Source: Chryseobacterium sp. SNU WT5 (GTDB lineage: Bacteria; Bacteroidota; Bacteroidia; Flavobacteriales; Weeksellaceae). From it: a stretch of 64,000 nucleotides of DNA. The stretch is taken from assembly GCF_007362475.1 (NCBI RefSeq), contig NZ_CP041687.1, forward strand, positions 310,001 to 374,000, in the 5' to 3' direction. The position numbers were made by a program, and so were the translations under genes. This document shows, piece after piece, positions 44,536-52,052 of the stretch (positions are counted from its first letter, which is position 1; the number at the start of each line of letters is the position of its first letter). The notes below the pieces were generated by a model. The model was given only the letters and a program-made list of their open reading frames with translations. It did no database searches and was not told the DNA's origin.

Positions 44536-44612
44536 AAGCACCTACATCACTGTAAGTGCTTCTATTCCAATATTGTGGCCCTCCCGATAGCTATCGGGAC
44601 TGGCTCGAATAA
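44536..44612 (-). repeat. Second copy of tRNA 3' tail plus terminator, damaged
   Basis: The hairpin 44536-44561 (AAGCACCTACATCACTGTAA and GTGCTT) differs from the functional tRNA terminator at 44925-44950 by one base. The next 20 bases match the tRNA trailer at 15 of 20 positions, reaching GTGGCCC, the acceptor end. Then an 18-bp palindrome intrudes, and the T-arm sequence TGGCTCGAA follows. The rest of the tRNA is absent. It lies directly downstream of the GIY-YIG gene. Confidence 0.7.
44582..44599. repeat. Perfect palindrome TCCCGATAGCTATCGGGA
   Basis: An 18-bp perfect palindrome lies inside the damaged tRNA tail. Related hairpins (TCCCGAT-nnnn-ATCGGGA) occur at 3859-3876 and 44240-44257 within the 190-bp repeat. 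I recall this palindrome as frequent in flavobacterial genomes. Confidence 0.75.
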
Positions 44613-44621
44613 AACGACAAC

Positions 44622-44915
44622 TTATATTACATGGAATTTCTCCAACAAACGAACAGTAATTTCTGGGTATTGTTTCAAATTTTCAATATATTTTCTACTT
44701 TTCATTTTTTTAATATGATGTTCAATTTTACGGGCTTGCGTTCGATTTTCACAATGTATTAAGTGATATATTTCCCAGTCAGAATGTTTTTGAGTGTAAG
44801 AGTTTTTAAAAAAATGAGCGTTGTGTTGCACCAACCGTTGTTCCATATCCTCAGTTTCTCCAATATAAAAACTTTTGGAGGAATTCAAAATTAATATGTA
44901 AACAAAATGGTTCAT
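44622..44915 (-). CDS. Small GIY-YIG nuclease-domain protein
   Basis: 97 aa from ATG 44915 (MNHFVYILILNSSKSFYIGE); an earlier ATG at 44930 lies in the tRNA terminator hairpin. The VYI...FYIG pair is the GIY-YIG signature, followed by the R (MEQRLVQH) and the E-containing helix ARKIEHHIKKMKSRKYIENL (UvrC/YhbQ-type). A single domain, probably a DNA endonuclease. It is located between a tRNA terminator and a damaged duplicate of the same tRNA tail, suggesting it travels or spread with that unit. Confidence 0.9.
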   Translation of the reverse strand: MNHFVYILILNSSKSFYIGETEDMEQRLVQHNAHFFKNSYTQKHSDWEIYHLIHCENRTQARKIEHHIKKMKSRKYIENLKQYPEITVRLLEKFHVI

Positions 44916-44924
44916 TACTAAAAA

Positions 44925-44950
44925 AAGCACCTACATCGCTGTAAGTGCTT
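44925..44950 (-). terminator. Terminator of the tRNA
   Basis: AAGCAC and TACA pair with TGTA and GTGCTT in a hairpin with one internal mismatch. On the minus strand a T7 run follows. It lies 14 bp past the tRNA 3' end. Confidence 0.8.
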
Positions 44951-44964
44951 ATTTACCAATTTAG

Positions 44965-45038
44965 TGGCCCCACCTGGGCTCGAACCAGGGACTTGCTGAT
45001 TATGAGTCAGCTACTCTAACCAGCTGAGTTATAGGGCC
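44965..45038 (-). tRNA. tRNA with anticodon CAT (Met or lysidine-type Ile)
   Basis: A 74-nt cloverleaf on the minus strand: acceptor GGCCCTA / TGGGGCC, D-arm ACTCAGCTGGTTAGAGT, anticodon stem GCTGA-CTCATAA-TCAGC with loop anticodon CAT, T-arm CCTGG-TTCGAGC-CCAGG, discriminator A. CCA is not encoded. The acceptor stem resembles bacterial tRNA-Ile2, whose C34 is modified to lysidine, but elongator Met is not excluded by sequence alone. It has a consensus promoter and a terminator, so it is a single-gene unit. Confidence 0.95.
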
Positions 45039-45079
45039 TAACTTAATTTCCGAAGAAATAACAGTCTCAATTGGGTTTG

Positions 45080-45109
45080 CAAAAATAGCGTTTTTTCTAA
45101 AAAAACAAA
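45080..45109 (-). promoter_or_regulatory. tRNA promoter
   Basis: Minus strand TTTG (45106-45109), an 18-nt spacer, TATTTTTGC (-7 box 45080-45087). It is a full match to the Bacteroidetes consensus, about 42 bp before the tRNA 5' end. Confidence 0.75.
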
Positions 45110-45115
45110 ATTTTT

Positions 45116-45514
45116 TTAAGGTTTTTCCTGACAAAGTTCAATTAAAATCCCATTGGTGGATTTAGGATGCAGGAAAACAATGAGTTTATTGTCGGCGCCG
45201 TCTTTCGGTTCTTCGGAAATAAAAATAAATCCTGCTGCTTTTAATCTTTCGATCTCGGTGTAAATATTTTCGACACCGAAAGCGATGTGGTGAATTCCTT
45301 CGCCACGTTTGTCGAGAAATTGGGCGATGGGACTATCAGGATTGGTCGCTTCTAGAAGTTCTATTTTACTTTCTCCCAATTCATAAAAAGAAGTGGTTAC
45401 TCCTTCCCTTTCCACGGCTTCCTGTTTGTAGTTTTCTTTGCCTAATAGTTTAGCGAATAAATCGTCTGAGTTGGTTAAGGATTTTACGGCGATACCGAGG
45501 TGTTCTATTTTCAT
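45116..45514 (-). CDS. mce: Methylmalonyl-CoA epimerase
   Basis: 132 aa. A VOC/glyoxalase-fold enzyme interconverting (2R)- and (2S)-methylmalonyl-CoA. Two VOC halves with metal ligands His in IEHLGIAVKSL, His in EGIHHIAFGVENI and Glu in GILIELCQ are visible, and the length matches the family. The methylmalonyl-CoA mutase genes are not in this window. The DNA directly upstream of its ATG is an array of ten heptamers, so its leader is unusual. Confidence 0.92.
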   Translation of the reverse strand: MKIEHLGIAVKSLTNSDDLFAKLLGKENYKQEAVEREGVTTSFYELGESKIELLEATNPDSPIAQFLDKRGEGIHHIAFGVENIYTEIERLKAAGFIFISEEPKDGADNKLIVFLHPKSTNGILIELCQEKP

Positions 45515-45518
45515 GGTG

Positions 45519-45588
45519 TTAGGTTGTGGGTTGTAGGTTGTGGGTTGTAGGTTATAGGTATTAGTTGATAGTTGGTAGTTGGTAGTTG
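45519..45588 (-). repeat. Ten-unit heptamer array in front of mce
   Basis: Read on the minus strand toward the mce ATG: CAACTAC twice, CAACTAT, CAACTAA, TACCTAT, AACCTAC, AACCCAC, AACCTAC, AACCCAC, AACCTAA, then CACC and ATG. All ten units keep a 7-bp period over 70 bp. It lies in the 5' leader of mce. Confidence 0.85.
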
Positions 45589-45637
45589 ATAAAAACTTAA
45601 CTTAATTCATAATTTCTATCTGTAACAAAATTTAATT

Positions 45638-45785
45638 TTAGATCGGGTTTGCGTGAGGGCGGAGGGCATTGTTGGAGCTCTTTTTCTGCGGCTGGATAAC
45701 GTTGGCGAAAAAAAGCGACTGCCCGCAGACCGACCTTTTTTGGCGTTGGCCATGTTGGTGCTGTAAAAAAAGGGCACGCCCAAAT
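45638..45785. repeat. GC-rich non-coding element
   Basis: About 148 bp that is visibly richer in GC than the surroundings. It runs from GGGTTTGCGTGAGGGCGGAG to GGGCACGCCC with internal complementarity (CTGCGG / CCGCAG). Overlapping frames on the minus strand read Arg/Ser-rich and are not convincing proteins. I recall similar GC-rich intergenic elements ending GGGCGTGCCC in flavobacterial genomes. It separates the mce leader from rbfA. Confidence 0.45.
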
Positions 45786-45802
45786 AATTCAAACAAAAGT
45801 AG

Positions 45803-45810
45803 TAAATTTG
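45803..45810 (+). promoter_or_regulatory. Candidate rbfA promoter -7 box
   Basis: TAAATTTG followed by CG fits TAnnTTTGC. It is only 5 bp before the ATG, so the transcript would be nearly leaderless. Confidence 0.35.
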
Positions 45811-45814
45811 CGCC

Positions 45815-46177
45815 ATGAACGAAAGCAACAGACAAAGAAAAGTCGCCCAAATTATACAGGAAGATTTTGCTGAATTTTTCCGCAAACAGGCTTCGGAAAG
45901 CAAACAGACCTTTTTGATCAGTGTATCTGATGTTAAAGTAACTGCTGATTTAAGTATCGCAAAGATTTATTTAAGTATTTTCCCTCCCGAATTTCGCAAG
46001 TCAATCATGAAAGAAATTGTGGAAAACAAAGCTGCATACAGAAACTTTATGGGGCAAAAAATGGGGAAACAGGTTCGGATCATTCCAGAACTTAATTTCT
46101 ATTTGGATACCACTTTGGACGATGTAGAAAAAATCGAGAAAGAATTAAGAGGCGAAGGCGACAACCCGATTCTTTAA
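45815..46177 (+). CDS. rbfA: Ribosome-binding factor A
   Basis: 120 aa. A KH-like cold-shock factor that matures the 30S subunit by acting on the 5' end of 16S rRNA. Family signatures: NESNRQRKVAQIIQEDFAEF at the start, ISVSDVKVTADLSIAKIYLS, and the C-terminal VRIIPELNFYLDTTLDDVEKI. It is 20 bp upstream of a LolC/E-like permease gene and probably co-transcribed. Confidence 0.94.
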   Translation: MNESNRQRKVAQIIQEDFAEFFRKQASESKQTFLISVSDVKVTADLSIAKIYLSIFPPEFRKSIMKEIVENKAAYRNFMGQKMGKQVRIIPELNFYLDTTLDDVEKIEKELRGEGDNPIL

Positions 46178-46197
46178 TCTACTAAAGGGCTATTTTT

Positions 46198-47409
46198 TTG
46201 AAAAACACTGCATTTTATATCGCAACACGTTACCTTTTGGCCAAAAAAGGAAGTACAGCGGTCACTTTTATCACCTGGCTCGCAGCTTTGGCAATGTTAG
46301 TGGCAGTAGCAGCAATGTTTATTATAATTTCTGTTTTTTCTGGGCTGGAAGATCTTAATCAGGATTTGATTGCCAATCTTCATGCGGACCTTACCGTAAA
46401 AAGCAAAGAAGGAAAACAACTTCCCGACATTGATAAAGCGACTAAAATTCTTTCTGCCAATGAGGAAATCGCTCATTTTTCTAAAGTAATTGAAGAGAAA
46501 GCCTACATCAGTTTCCGTGAGAACGGTGATATTGCCAATTTGCGAGGTGTAGATTCTGCTTATATCTTCGTGAACCCAATTCATAAAAATATTTTCTACG
46601 GTACCTATCCAAGTTTTAAATTTTCCAACGAAGTTTTGATGGAAAACAAACTGAATAACCGACTTACGATTCCCGTAGGTGAAGGTGCAGACTATGCAAC
46701 GATCTTGATGCCAAAACCGGGCAAAGGAATGATCAGTAAGGAAGATGATATTTTTACCAAGCGCGATATTTATGTTTCTGGTGTATTCCCCGGAAATGAT
46801 CAGCTCGATAACACCATCATTTCACCTCTCGAATTGGTACAAGAACTTCTTAACCTGCCGAAAAATGCAGCCTATGAAATCGTGATCAAGCTAAGAAATG
46901 CGGACCACGCAGACGAAGTGAAAGCAGATCTAGTGAAAAACCTAGGATCTAAATATGATATTAAAACCAAAAAAGAAGAAAATGCTGCTTTTTGGAAAAT
47001 GATTAATACTGAGAAATTGTTCATTTACTTAATTTTTGCCCTTGTGATTTTCATTACTACTTTTAATCTGGCAGGTGCAATTATTATTCTTCAGTTGGAC
47101 AAAAAAGAACAGGCAAAATCGCTTATTTCTTTGGGAATGAATTTAAAATCCTTACGAAACATCTATTTTTACACGGGTATCTTAATCGTTTTCTTCGGTA
47201 TTATTTGTGGGTTGATTTTGGGAACCGTTATTTGTTATTTGCAAATTAATACTGGATTTATCAAAGCTGGATCCAATACAGATTTACCTTTTCCGGTCCG
47301 TGTAAACTTTATTAACTACATCATCGTAGCAGCAACAGCCGGAATCTTCGGTGTAACAGTTGCCCGATTATTCTCAAAGGTTAACAAAAGACATTTTAAG
47401 ACCAATTAA
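46198..47409 (+). CDS. FtsX/LolC-E-type ABC transporter permease
   Basis: 403 aa. The start is TTG (46198), which restores the usual N-terminus MKNTAFYIATRYLLAKKG; the next in-frame ATG would cut the first membrane helix. It has one N-terminal transmembrane helix, a large periplasmic MacB-like domain, and three C-terminal helices (FIYLIFALVIFITTFNLAGA, and two more). This matches the LolC/LolE lipoprotein-release permeases. The ATPase partner is not adjacent. Confidence 0.88.
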   Translation: MKNTAFYIATRYLLAKKGSTAVTFITWLAALAMLVAVAAMFIIISVFSGLEDLNQDLIANLHADLTVKSKEGKQLPDIDKATKILSANEEIAHFSKVIEEKAYISFRENGDIANLRGVDSAYIFVNPIHKNIFYGTYPSFKFSNEVLMENKLNNRLTIPVGEGADYATILMPKPGKGMISKEDDIFTKRDIYVSGVFPGNDQLDNTIISPLELVQELLNLPKNAAYEIVIKLRNADHADEVKADLVKNLGSKYDIKTKKEENAAFWKMINTEKLFIYLIFALVIFITTFNLAGAIIILQLDKKEQAKSLISLGMNLKSLRNIYFYTGILIVFFGIICGLILGTVICYLQINTGFIKAGSNTDLPFPVRVNFINYIIVAATAGIFGVTVARLFSKVNKRHFKTN

Positions 47410-47563
47410 ATTAACCAGTTAGATGGTCAATTTTCACTTATCAGCATATTAATTTGATTTTTCCGAAGCAGATGATCACTAACACCTGGTTGATTTTTTT
47501 CTGCAAAATAAATGATCTGTCTATAAAGATCCCGATAAATGATCATCATCAGTCTTTTTTTTA

Positions 47564-47571
47564 TAATTTTG
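47564..47571 (+). promoter_or_regulatory. Candidate aroE promoter -7 box
   Basis: TAATTTTG fits TAnnTTTG and ends 4 bp before the aroE ATG. That would make a nearly leaderless mRNA. Confidence 0.3.
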
Positions 47572-47575
47572 AAAG

Positions 47576-48313
47576 ATGGAGCAACAATACCAATTCGGAT
47601 TAATCGGAAAAAATATTTCCTATTCCTTTTCTAAGAAGTTTTTTACGAATAAGTTTCAAAAGTTAATATTACCAAATTACAAGTATGATATCTTTGATAT
47701 TGCCAGTATAGAAGAAGTTCAATCCATCTTTGCAAACCCAAACCTTCAGGGAATTAATGTGACGATTCCATATAAAGAACAAATTATTCCCTACCTTGAC
47801 CGACTGAGTGATGAGGCAGAAAAAATTGGTGCAGTGAACACTGTTGTAATTAAAGACGGGATTAAAACAGGATATAATACGGATGCTTTTGGCTTTGAGA
47901 AAACCTTGCTCCTTCATAAAAAAGACCAACATCGATCTGCTCTTATTTTAGGAAATGGTGGTGTTGCAAAAGCAGTTCAGTACATCTTGAAAAAGCACAG
48001 TATTTCTTACCAATCGGTCACAAGAGCTGGAGATTTGAATTTTGAGACCATTACTGAAAATATCGTTCATGACCATCTTCTCATCATTCAATGTACGCCT
48101 GTTGGCACTTTCCCCAATGTAGAAAATTGTTTGCAATTTCCTTTCGCAGGACTCTCAGACAAGCATTTAGTGATTGATTTGATCTACAATCCAAACTACA
48201 CTGCGTTTATCAAAAAAGCTGCTGAAAATGGTGCAAAAACAGTGAACGGCTATTATATGCTTGAACAACAAGCAGAAAAAGCATGGGAAATTTGGGACGT
48301 TCGAAAAAAATAA
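47576..48313 (+). CDS. aroE: Shikimate dehydrogenase
   Basis: 245 aa, at the short end of the family. It reduces 3-dehydroshikimate to shikimate with NADPH. The substrate-binding start is FGLIGKNISYSFSKKFF, the catalytic Lys/Asp region is NVTIPYKEQIIPYLD with later YNTDAFGFE, and the nucleotide motif is ALILGNGGVAKAV. The C-terminal NGYYMLEQQAEKAWEIW is characteristic. Confidence 0.93.
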   Translation: MEQQYQFGLIGKNISYSFSKKFFTNKFQKLILPNYKYDIFDIASIEEVQSIFANPNLQGINVTIPYKEQIIPYLDRLSDEAEKIGAVNTVVIKDGIKTGYNTDAFGFEKTLLLHKKDQHRSALILGNGGVAKAVQYILKKHSISYQSVTRAGDLNFETITENIVHDHLLIIQCTPVGTFPNVENCLQFPFAGLSDKHLVIDLIYNPNYTAFIKKAAENGAKTVNGYYMLEQQAEKAWEIWDVRKK

Positions 48314-48368
48314 GCTAATTTAGTGCACGGTTTTACTACAAAACTGAATATTTAATAAAAAGACTGCT

Positions 48369-50375
48369 ATGATTACAGAAGATAAACTGTCTGAGAACCC
48401 TGAAAAAGAAACTTTGAATCAAACAACTGGTGTTGAAGCGAATATAGATACCGAAGTTCAGGCCGAAGTTGATGAAACTAAAACCTCGGAAGTTCTTCCG
48501 GCTGAAGACCAACAAAAATCTTCACCTAATGAAGAAGTTCTTAGCCAAGATGAAGCTGAAAAATCAATCGATCCCCTTCCAGATGAAGCGGAACAATCAA
48601 AAGCAGCATCAAATCAAATTGTACGAGAAGACGAAAAAGTTTTAAATAGTGATTCTAGTTCTGAAAATGGAGATCGTCACTCAAAAGAAGAAGAAGAAGG
48701 TGAAGATTTATCAAATCTATCGCTTACAGAAATTCTGACCAAGATGGAAGCTATTATCAATAAAGAGGATGCGGGCGTTCATTTCAGAGCATTTAATCAT
48801 TTGAAAGAGCAAGCTAATCATCTGATACACGAAGCAACAGAGAATTCAAAAAAAGAGTTTGTCGCTGAAGGAAACCCTGTTGAGTTATTCCAAAATCATC
48901 ATCCTGCACAAGCTCGTCTTTCTGGGATTTTGAATATCTATCGTGAGAAAAATGATGCTTATCACCAGAAACAAGATGAGCAACAACATAAAAACCTTGC
49001 CCACCGTCAAAATATAATAGACAATCTAAAAAATTTATATACCAATACCGAAGCAGGAACCAACCTTTTCAAAGCCATTCGCGAAATAAAGGAAGACTGG
49101 AAAAATGCTGGTCAGGTTGCAAAATCAGAATTCAAGTTACTAAACAACAACTACTTCCATCATCTTAATCAGTTCTATCAAATGCTTGATATGAATAAGG
49201 AATACATGGAGCAGGAATTCGCTCATAATTTAGAAAAGAGATTGCACATTATCGAAAGAGCAAAAGAACTGGAGAAAGAACCTTCCGTTCAAAAAGCGCT
49301 GAACGAACTGCAATATTTACATAAACTATGGAAAGAAGAAGCAGAGCCCGTATCCGAAGAATTCCGTGAAAAAACATGGGATGAGTTCAAAGAACTTTCC
49401 AATAAAATTCATGACCGAAAATCTGAACTTACAGAGCAAATTGAAAAAGAGCAAGGTGCGAATCTTATTCGGAAAAATGAAATCATTGAAGAGATCAAAA
49501 AAATGGCAACTTCTGCAAAGGAAGTGAATCATAATTATTGGCAAAATGCGATTAAAAAAGTAGAAGAATTACGCTCAGAATTTTTGAAATTAGGTAATGT
49601 TCCCAGAAAAGTATCCAATCAAAACTGGAATGATTTTAAAGAGCATTTGCGAAATTTCAATGTGAAGAAAAACGAATTTTACAAAGGTTTAAAAACTTCC
49701 CAGCAGACCAATCTTGATGAGAAATTAAAATTGATCCAATCTGCAAAAGACAACTCTCTCTCTGAAGATTGGGAAACTACAGTGCCACTATTCAAAAAGC
49801 TGCAGGACGACTGGAAAAAAATAGGCCATGTTCCTCGAAGTATGACCAATAAAGTATGGGACGATTTCCGCGAAGCGTGCAATATCTTTTTTAACAATTA
49901 TAGAGAAAAGAACAACGCCGTAAATGATAACTGGAAGGAGAATTTTAAAAATAAAAAACAGCTTCTGGAAGATTTAAAAGCGATCGGAGAAGAAGAAGGA
50001 AGTATCGAGAAAATTGAACAGATAAAAACGAACTGGAATAATATCGGAAAAGTACCGAGAGAGAAAATCACCATTAATACTGAATTTAATAAGACGTTAC
50101 GTGATAAACTAAAACTCAATAAAATTAATGAGTATGATCTTAAAGAAGAAGGTCTATCTGAAAATCAATTGACCGATAAAGCAAGAAAAATAAAAAATCA
50201 GATTGCAGATTTGGAAGCCGAAATTGTCAAAATGGAAAACAACCTTGGTTTCTTTAGCAACTCTTCTCGTGAGAATCCTTTACTAAAAGATACTTACCAG
50301 AAAATAGATGATAAGAAATCACAACTCGAAAGCATGAAAAGCACGTTACATAATATCCTTGTAGGAGAGCATTAA
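48369..50375 (+). CDS. DUF349 repeat protein
   Basis: 668 aa. The first 110 residues are acidic, Glu/Ser-rich and probably disordered. The rest is a long coiled, Trp-containing helical array with DUF349 repeats, each about 70 residues and marked by W-x-x-x-G-xVP or W-x-x-F (LGNVPRKVSNQNWNDFKEH, IGHVPRSMTNKVWDDFREA, IGKVPREKI). No signal or membrane segment. The function of DUF349 proteins is not settled. It is 10 bp upstream of a secreted protein gene, so the two form an operon. Confidence 0.85.
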   Translation: MITEDKLSENPEKETLNQTTGVEANIDTEVQAEVDETKTSEVLPAEDQQKSSPNEEVLSQDEAEKSIDPLPDEAEQSKAASNQIVREDEKVLNSDSSSENGDRHSKEEEEGEDLSNLSLTEILTKMEAIINKEDAGVHFRAFNHLKEQANHLIHEATENSKKEFVAEGNPVELFQNHHPAQARLSGILNIYREKNDAYHQKQDEQQHKNLAHRQNIIDNLKNLYTNTEAGTNLFKAIREIKEDWKNAGQVAKSEFKLLNNNYFHHLNQFYQMLDMNKEYMEQEFAHNLEKRLHIIERAKELEKEPSVQKALNELQYLHKLWKEEAEPVSEEFREKTWDEFKELSNKIHDRKSELTEQIEKEQGANLIRKNEIIEEIKKMATSAKEVNHNYWQNAIKKVEELRSEFLKLGNVPRKVSNQNWNDFKEHLRNFNVKKNEFYKGLKTSQQTNLDEKLKLIQSAKDNSLSEDWETTVPLFKKLQDDWKKIGHVPRSMTNKVWDDFREACNIFFNNYREKNNAVNDNWKENFKNKKQLLEDLKAIGEEEGSIEKIEQIKTNWNNIGKVPREKITINTEFNKTLRDKLKLNKINEYDLKEEGLSENQLTDKARKIKNQIADLEAEIVKMENNLGFFSNSSRENPLLKDTYQKIDDKKSQLESMKSTLHNILVGEH

Positions 50376-50385
50376 TAGATTGAGT

Positions 50386-50976
50386 ATGATAAAAAGAATA
50401 TTAGTAATAGCACTTCTTTGCACTTTGTCTTTCTTTAAAGCTCAAAATTACGTCAAAGATCTACTTTCAATCCCAGGTCCAATTGAATTAGACGGAACAG
50501 AATACCATTTGTCATGGAGCAAGCAGATGTCAAAAACACTTTTCAGACAACAATACTTACCTATTGATGAGCGTATAGAAGATTTTAACCAACTGCTTGA
50601 TCTTTCCTATTTCACCAAAGAAATTGACATGGAACTCGCTGTTCGACAAAAGGTTGATGGAATCCAGCAAAGAGAAAAGTCAGACAAATATGCAAAAGTA
50701 AATGTAATCGAAAGTCCAGATGGGAAAGAATATATTGTAGATTATTATATCTCGGAAAGTCCACAAAAAGGAGATTCATTTATAGAATATAATGTCTATC
50801 GCTTTAAAAGTTCAGACACTGGGAACGGAAAGAATTTTTTAATCCTGTCTTATGCAAAAAGAATGTATGGCGATCTAAAATCGTCTGCAAAATCTCTAGC
50901 TAAACAACGGGACCATATTCTAACTACCATGATCGAATACAAGGTTCCGGAAATAAGTATTAGCAATCAACAATAA
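50386..50976 (+). CDS. Secreted hypothetical protein
   Basis: 196 aa from ATG 50386; a TTG two codons earlier is less likely. A signal peptide (MIKRILVIALLCTLSFFKAQ) gives export. The mature part is beta-rich (IELDGTEYHLSWSKQMS, YIVDYYISESPQKGD, FLILSYAKRMYGDLKS). I do not recognise a family. It follows the DUF349 gene closely and ends at a terminator just before ribD. Confidence 0.7.
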   Translation: MIKRILVIALLCTLSFFKAQNYVKDLLSIPGPIELDGTEYHLSWSKQMSKTLFRQQYLPIDERIEDFNQLLDLSYFTKEIDMELAVRQKVDGIQQREKSDKYAKVNVIESPDGKEYIVDYYISESPQKGDSFIEYNVYRFKSSDTGNGKNFLILSYAKRMYGDLKSSAKSLAKQRDHILTTMIEYKVPEISISNQQ

Positions 50977-50990
50977 TTTTTATAGAAAAC

Positions 50991-51020
50991 AAACACCCGG
51001 CATTTAGCTGGGTGTTTTTT
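50991..51020 (+). terminator. Intrinsic terminator immediately before ribD
   Basis: AAACACCC (50991-50998) / GGGTGTTT (51010-51017), then T-run to 51020. It ends the DUF349 operon but lies only 8 bp before the ribD ATG at 51028. Confidence 0.85.
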
Positions 51021-51027
51021 AATGATT

Positions 51028-52047
51028 ATGAATCACGAATTTTATATAAGACGATGTATAGAGCTGGCAAAAAAAGCTTTAGGTAACACGTATCCCAATC
51101 CTGTGGTCGGATCTGTAATTGTGCATGAGGGAAAAATCATCGGCGAAGGTTACCACGAAAAAGCCGGAGCACCACATGCCGAAATTAATGCCATCAATTC
51201 TGTTAAATCAGCTGAATTGTTGAAGGATGCTACGATTTATGTTTCATTAGAACCTTGTTCACATTACGGAAAAACACCGCCTTGCGCCAATAAAATTATA
51301 GAATTGGGGTTTAAAAAAGTAGTTATAGGAACATTAGACTCTCATGAAAAAGTAAACGGCCAAGGAAAGAAATTACTAAAAAATGCAGGTATCGAGGTGA
51401 TATCTGATATTCTAGAAAAAGAATGTCAGGATTCAAATAAAAGATTTTTCACTTATCACCAAAAAAAAAGACCTTATCTTATTTTGAAATGGGCGCAATC
51501 AGCGGATGGGTTTTTAGACCGGGATTTTAAGCCTACCCAAATCGGAAATCCTTTAACAAAACAATTTGTTCATTTATTGAGAAGTCAGGAACATGCTATT
51601 TTAGTCGGAACTACAACTGCACTAATTGATAACCCAAGTTTAACAACACGAGAAATTGTGGGAAGAAATCCAGTGCGAATTTTAATTGATTTTGATTTAA
51701 AAGTACCTCAAAACTTTAACTTGTATAATAATGAAGCAAGAACAATTATTTTCAATATCTATAAGGATGGGACTGAATCAAATATCACCTTCATCAAAAT
51801 AACTAAAGAGAATTTCCTGGATCAGTTAATGATGAATTTATATAAACAACAGATTCAATCTGTCATCATTGAAGGAGGTTGCAATACCCTTCAACAATTC
51901 ATCGATCAAAATCTTTGGGATGAAGCAATCGTGATTAAAAATGAAACACTATTCCTAAGAAACGGTACAAAAGCTCCGGAATTTGAGAACGAATTAGTTG
52001 AGGTCAAGAAATTTCGCGACAATAGTATCCAATTTTATAAAAATTAA
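51028..52047 (+). CDS. ribD: Bifunctional riboflavin deaminase/reductase
   Basis: 339 aa from ATG 51028 (MNHEFYIRRCIELAKKALGN); an ATG two codons earlier is also possible. The N-terminal zinc deaminase domain has HAEINAI and PCSHYGKTPPC with its metal ligands. The C-terminal reductase has PYLILKWAQSADGFL and VGTTTALIDNPSLTTR. It carries out steps two and three of riboflavin synthesis. A terminator sits just before its start, so its promoter must lie in or beyond the hairpin, or it relies on read-through. The YigZ gene follows 5 bp later. Confidence 0.95.
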   Translation: MNHEFYIRRCIELAKKALGNTYPNPVVGSVIVHEGKIIGEGYHEKAGAPHAEINAINSVKSAELLKDATIYVSLEPCSHYGKTPPCANKIIELGFKKVVIGTLDSHEKVNGQGKKLLKNAGIEVISDILEKECQDSNKRFFTYHQKKRPYLILKWAQSADGFLDRDFKPTQIGNPLTKQFVHLLRSQEHAILVGTTTALIDNPSLTTREIVGRNPVRILIDFDLKVPQNFNLYNNEARTIIFNIYKDGTESNITFIKITKENFLDQLMMNLYKQQIQSVIIEGGCNTLQQFIDQNLWDEAIVIKNETLFLRNGTKAPEFENELVEVKKFRDNSIQFYKN

Positions 52048-52052
52048 AAGCG

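Noticed and set aside
45616-45903. Arg/Ser-rich minus-strand open frames over the GC-rich element
   Set aside because: They overlap rbfA and its promoter and reflect the GC-rich repeat rather than a protein.
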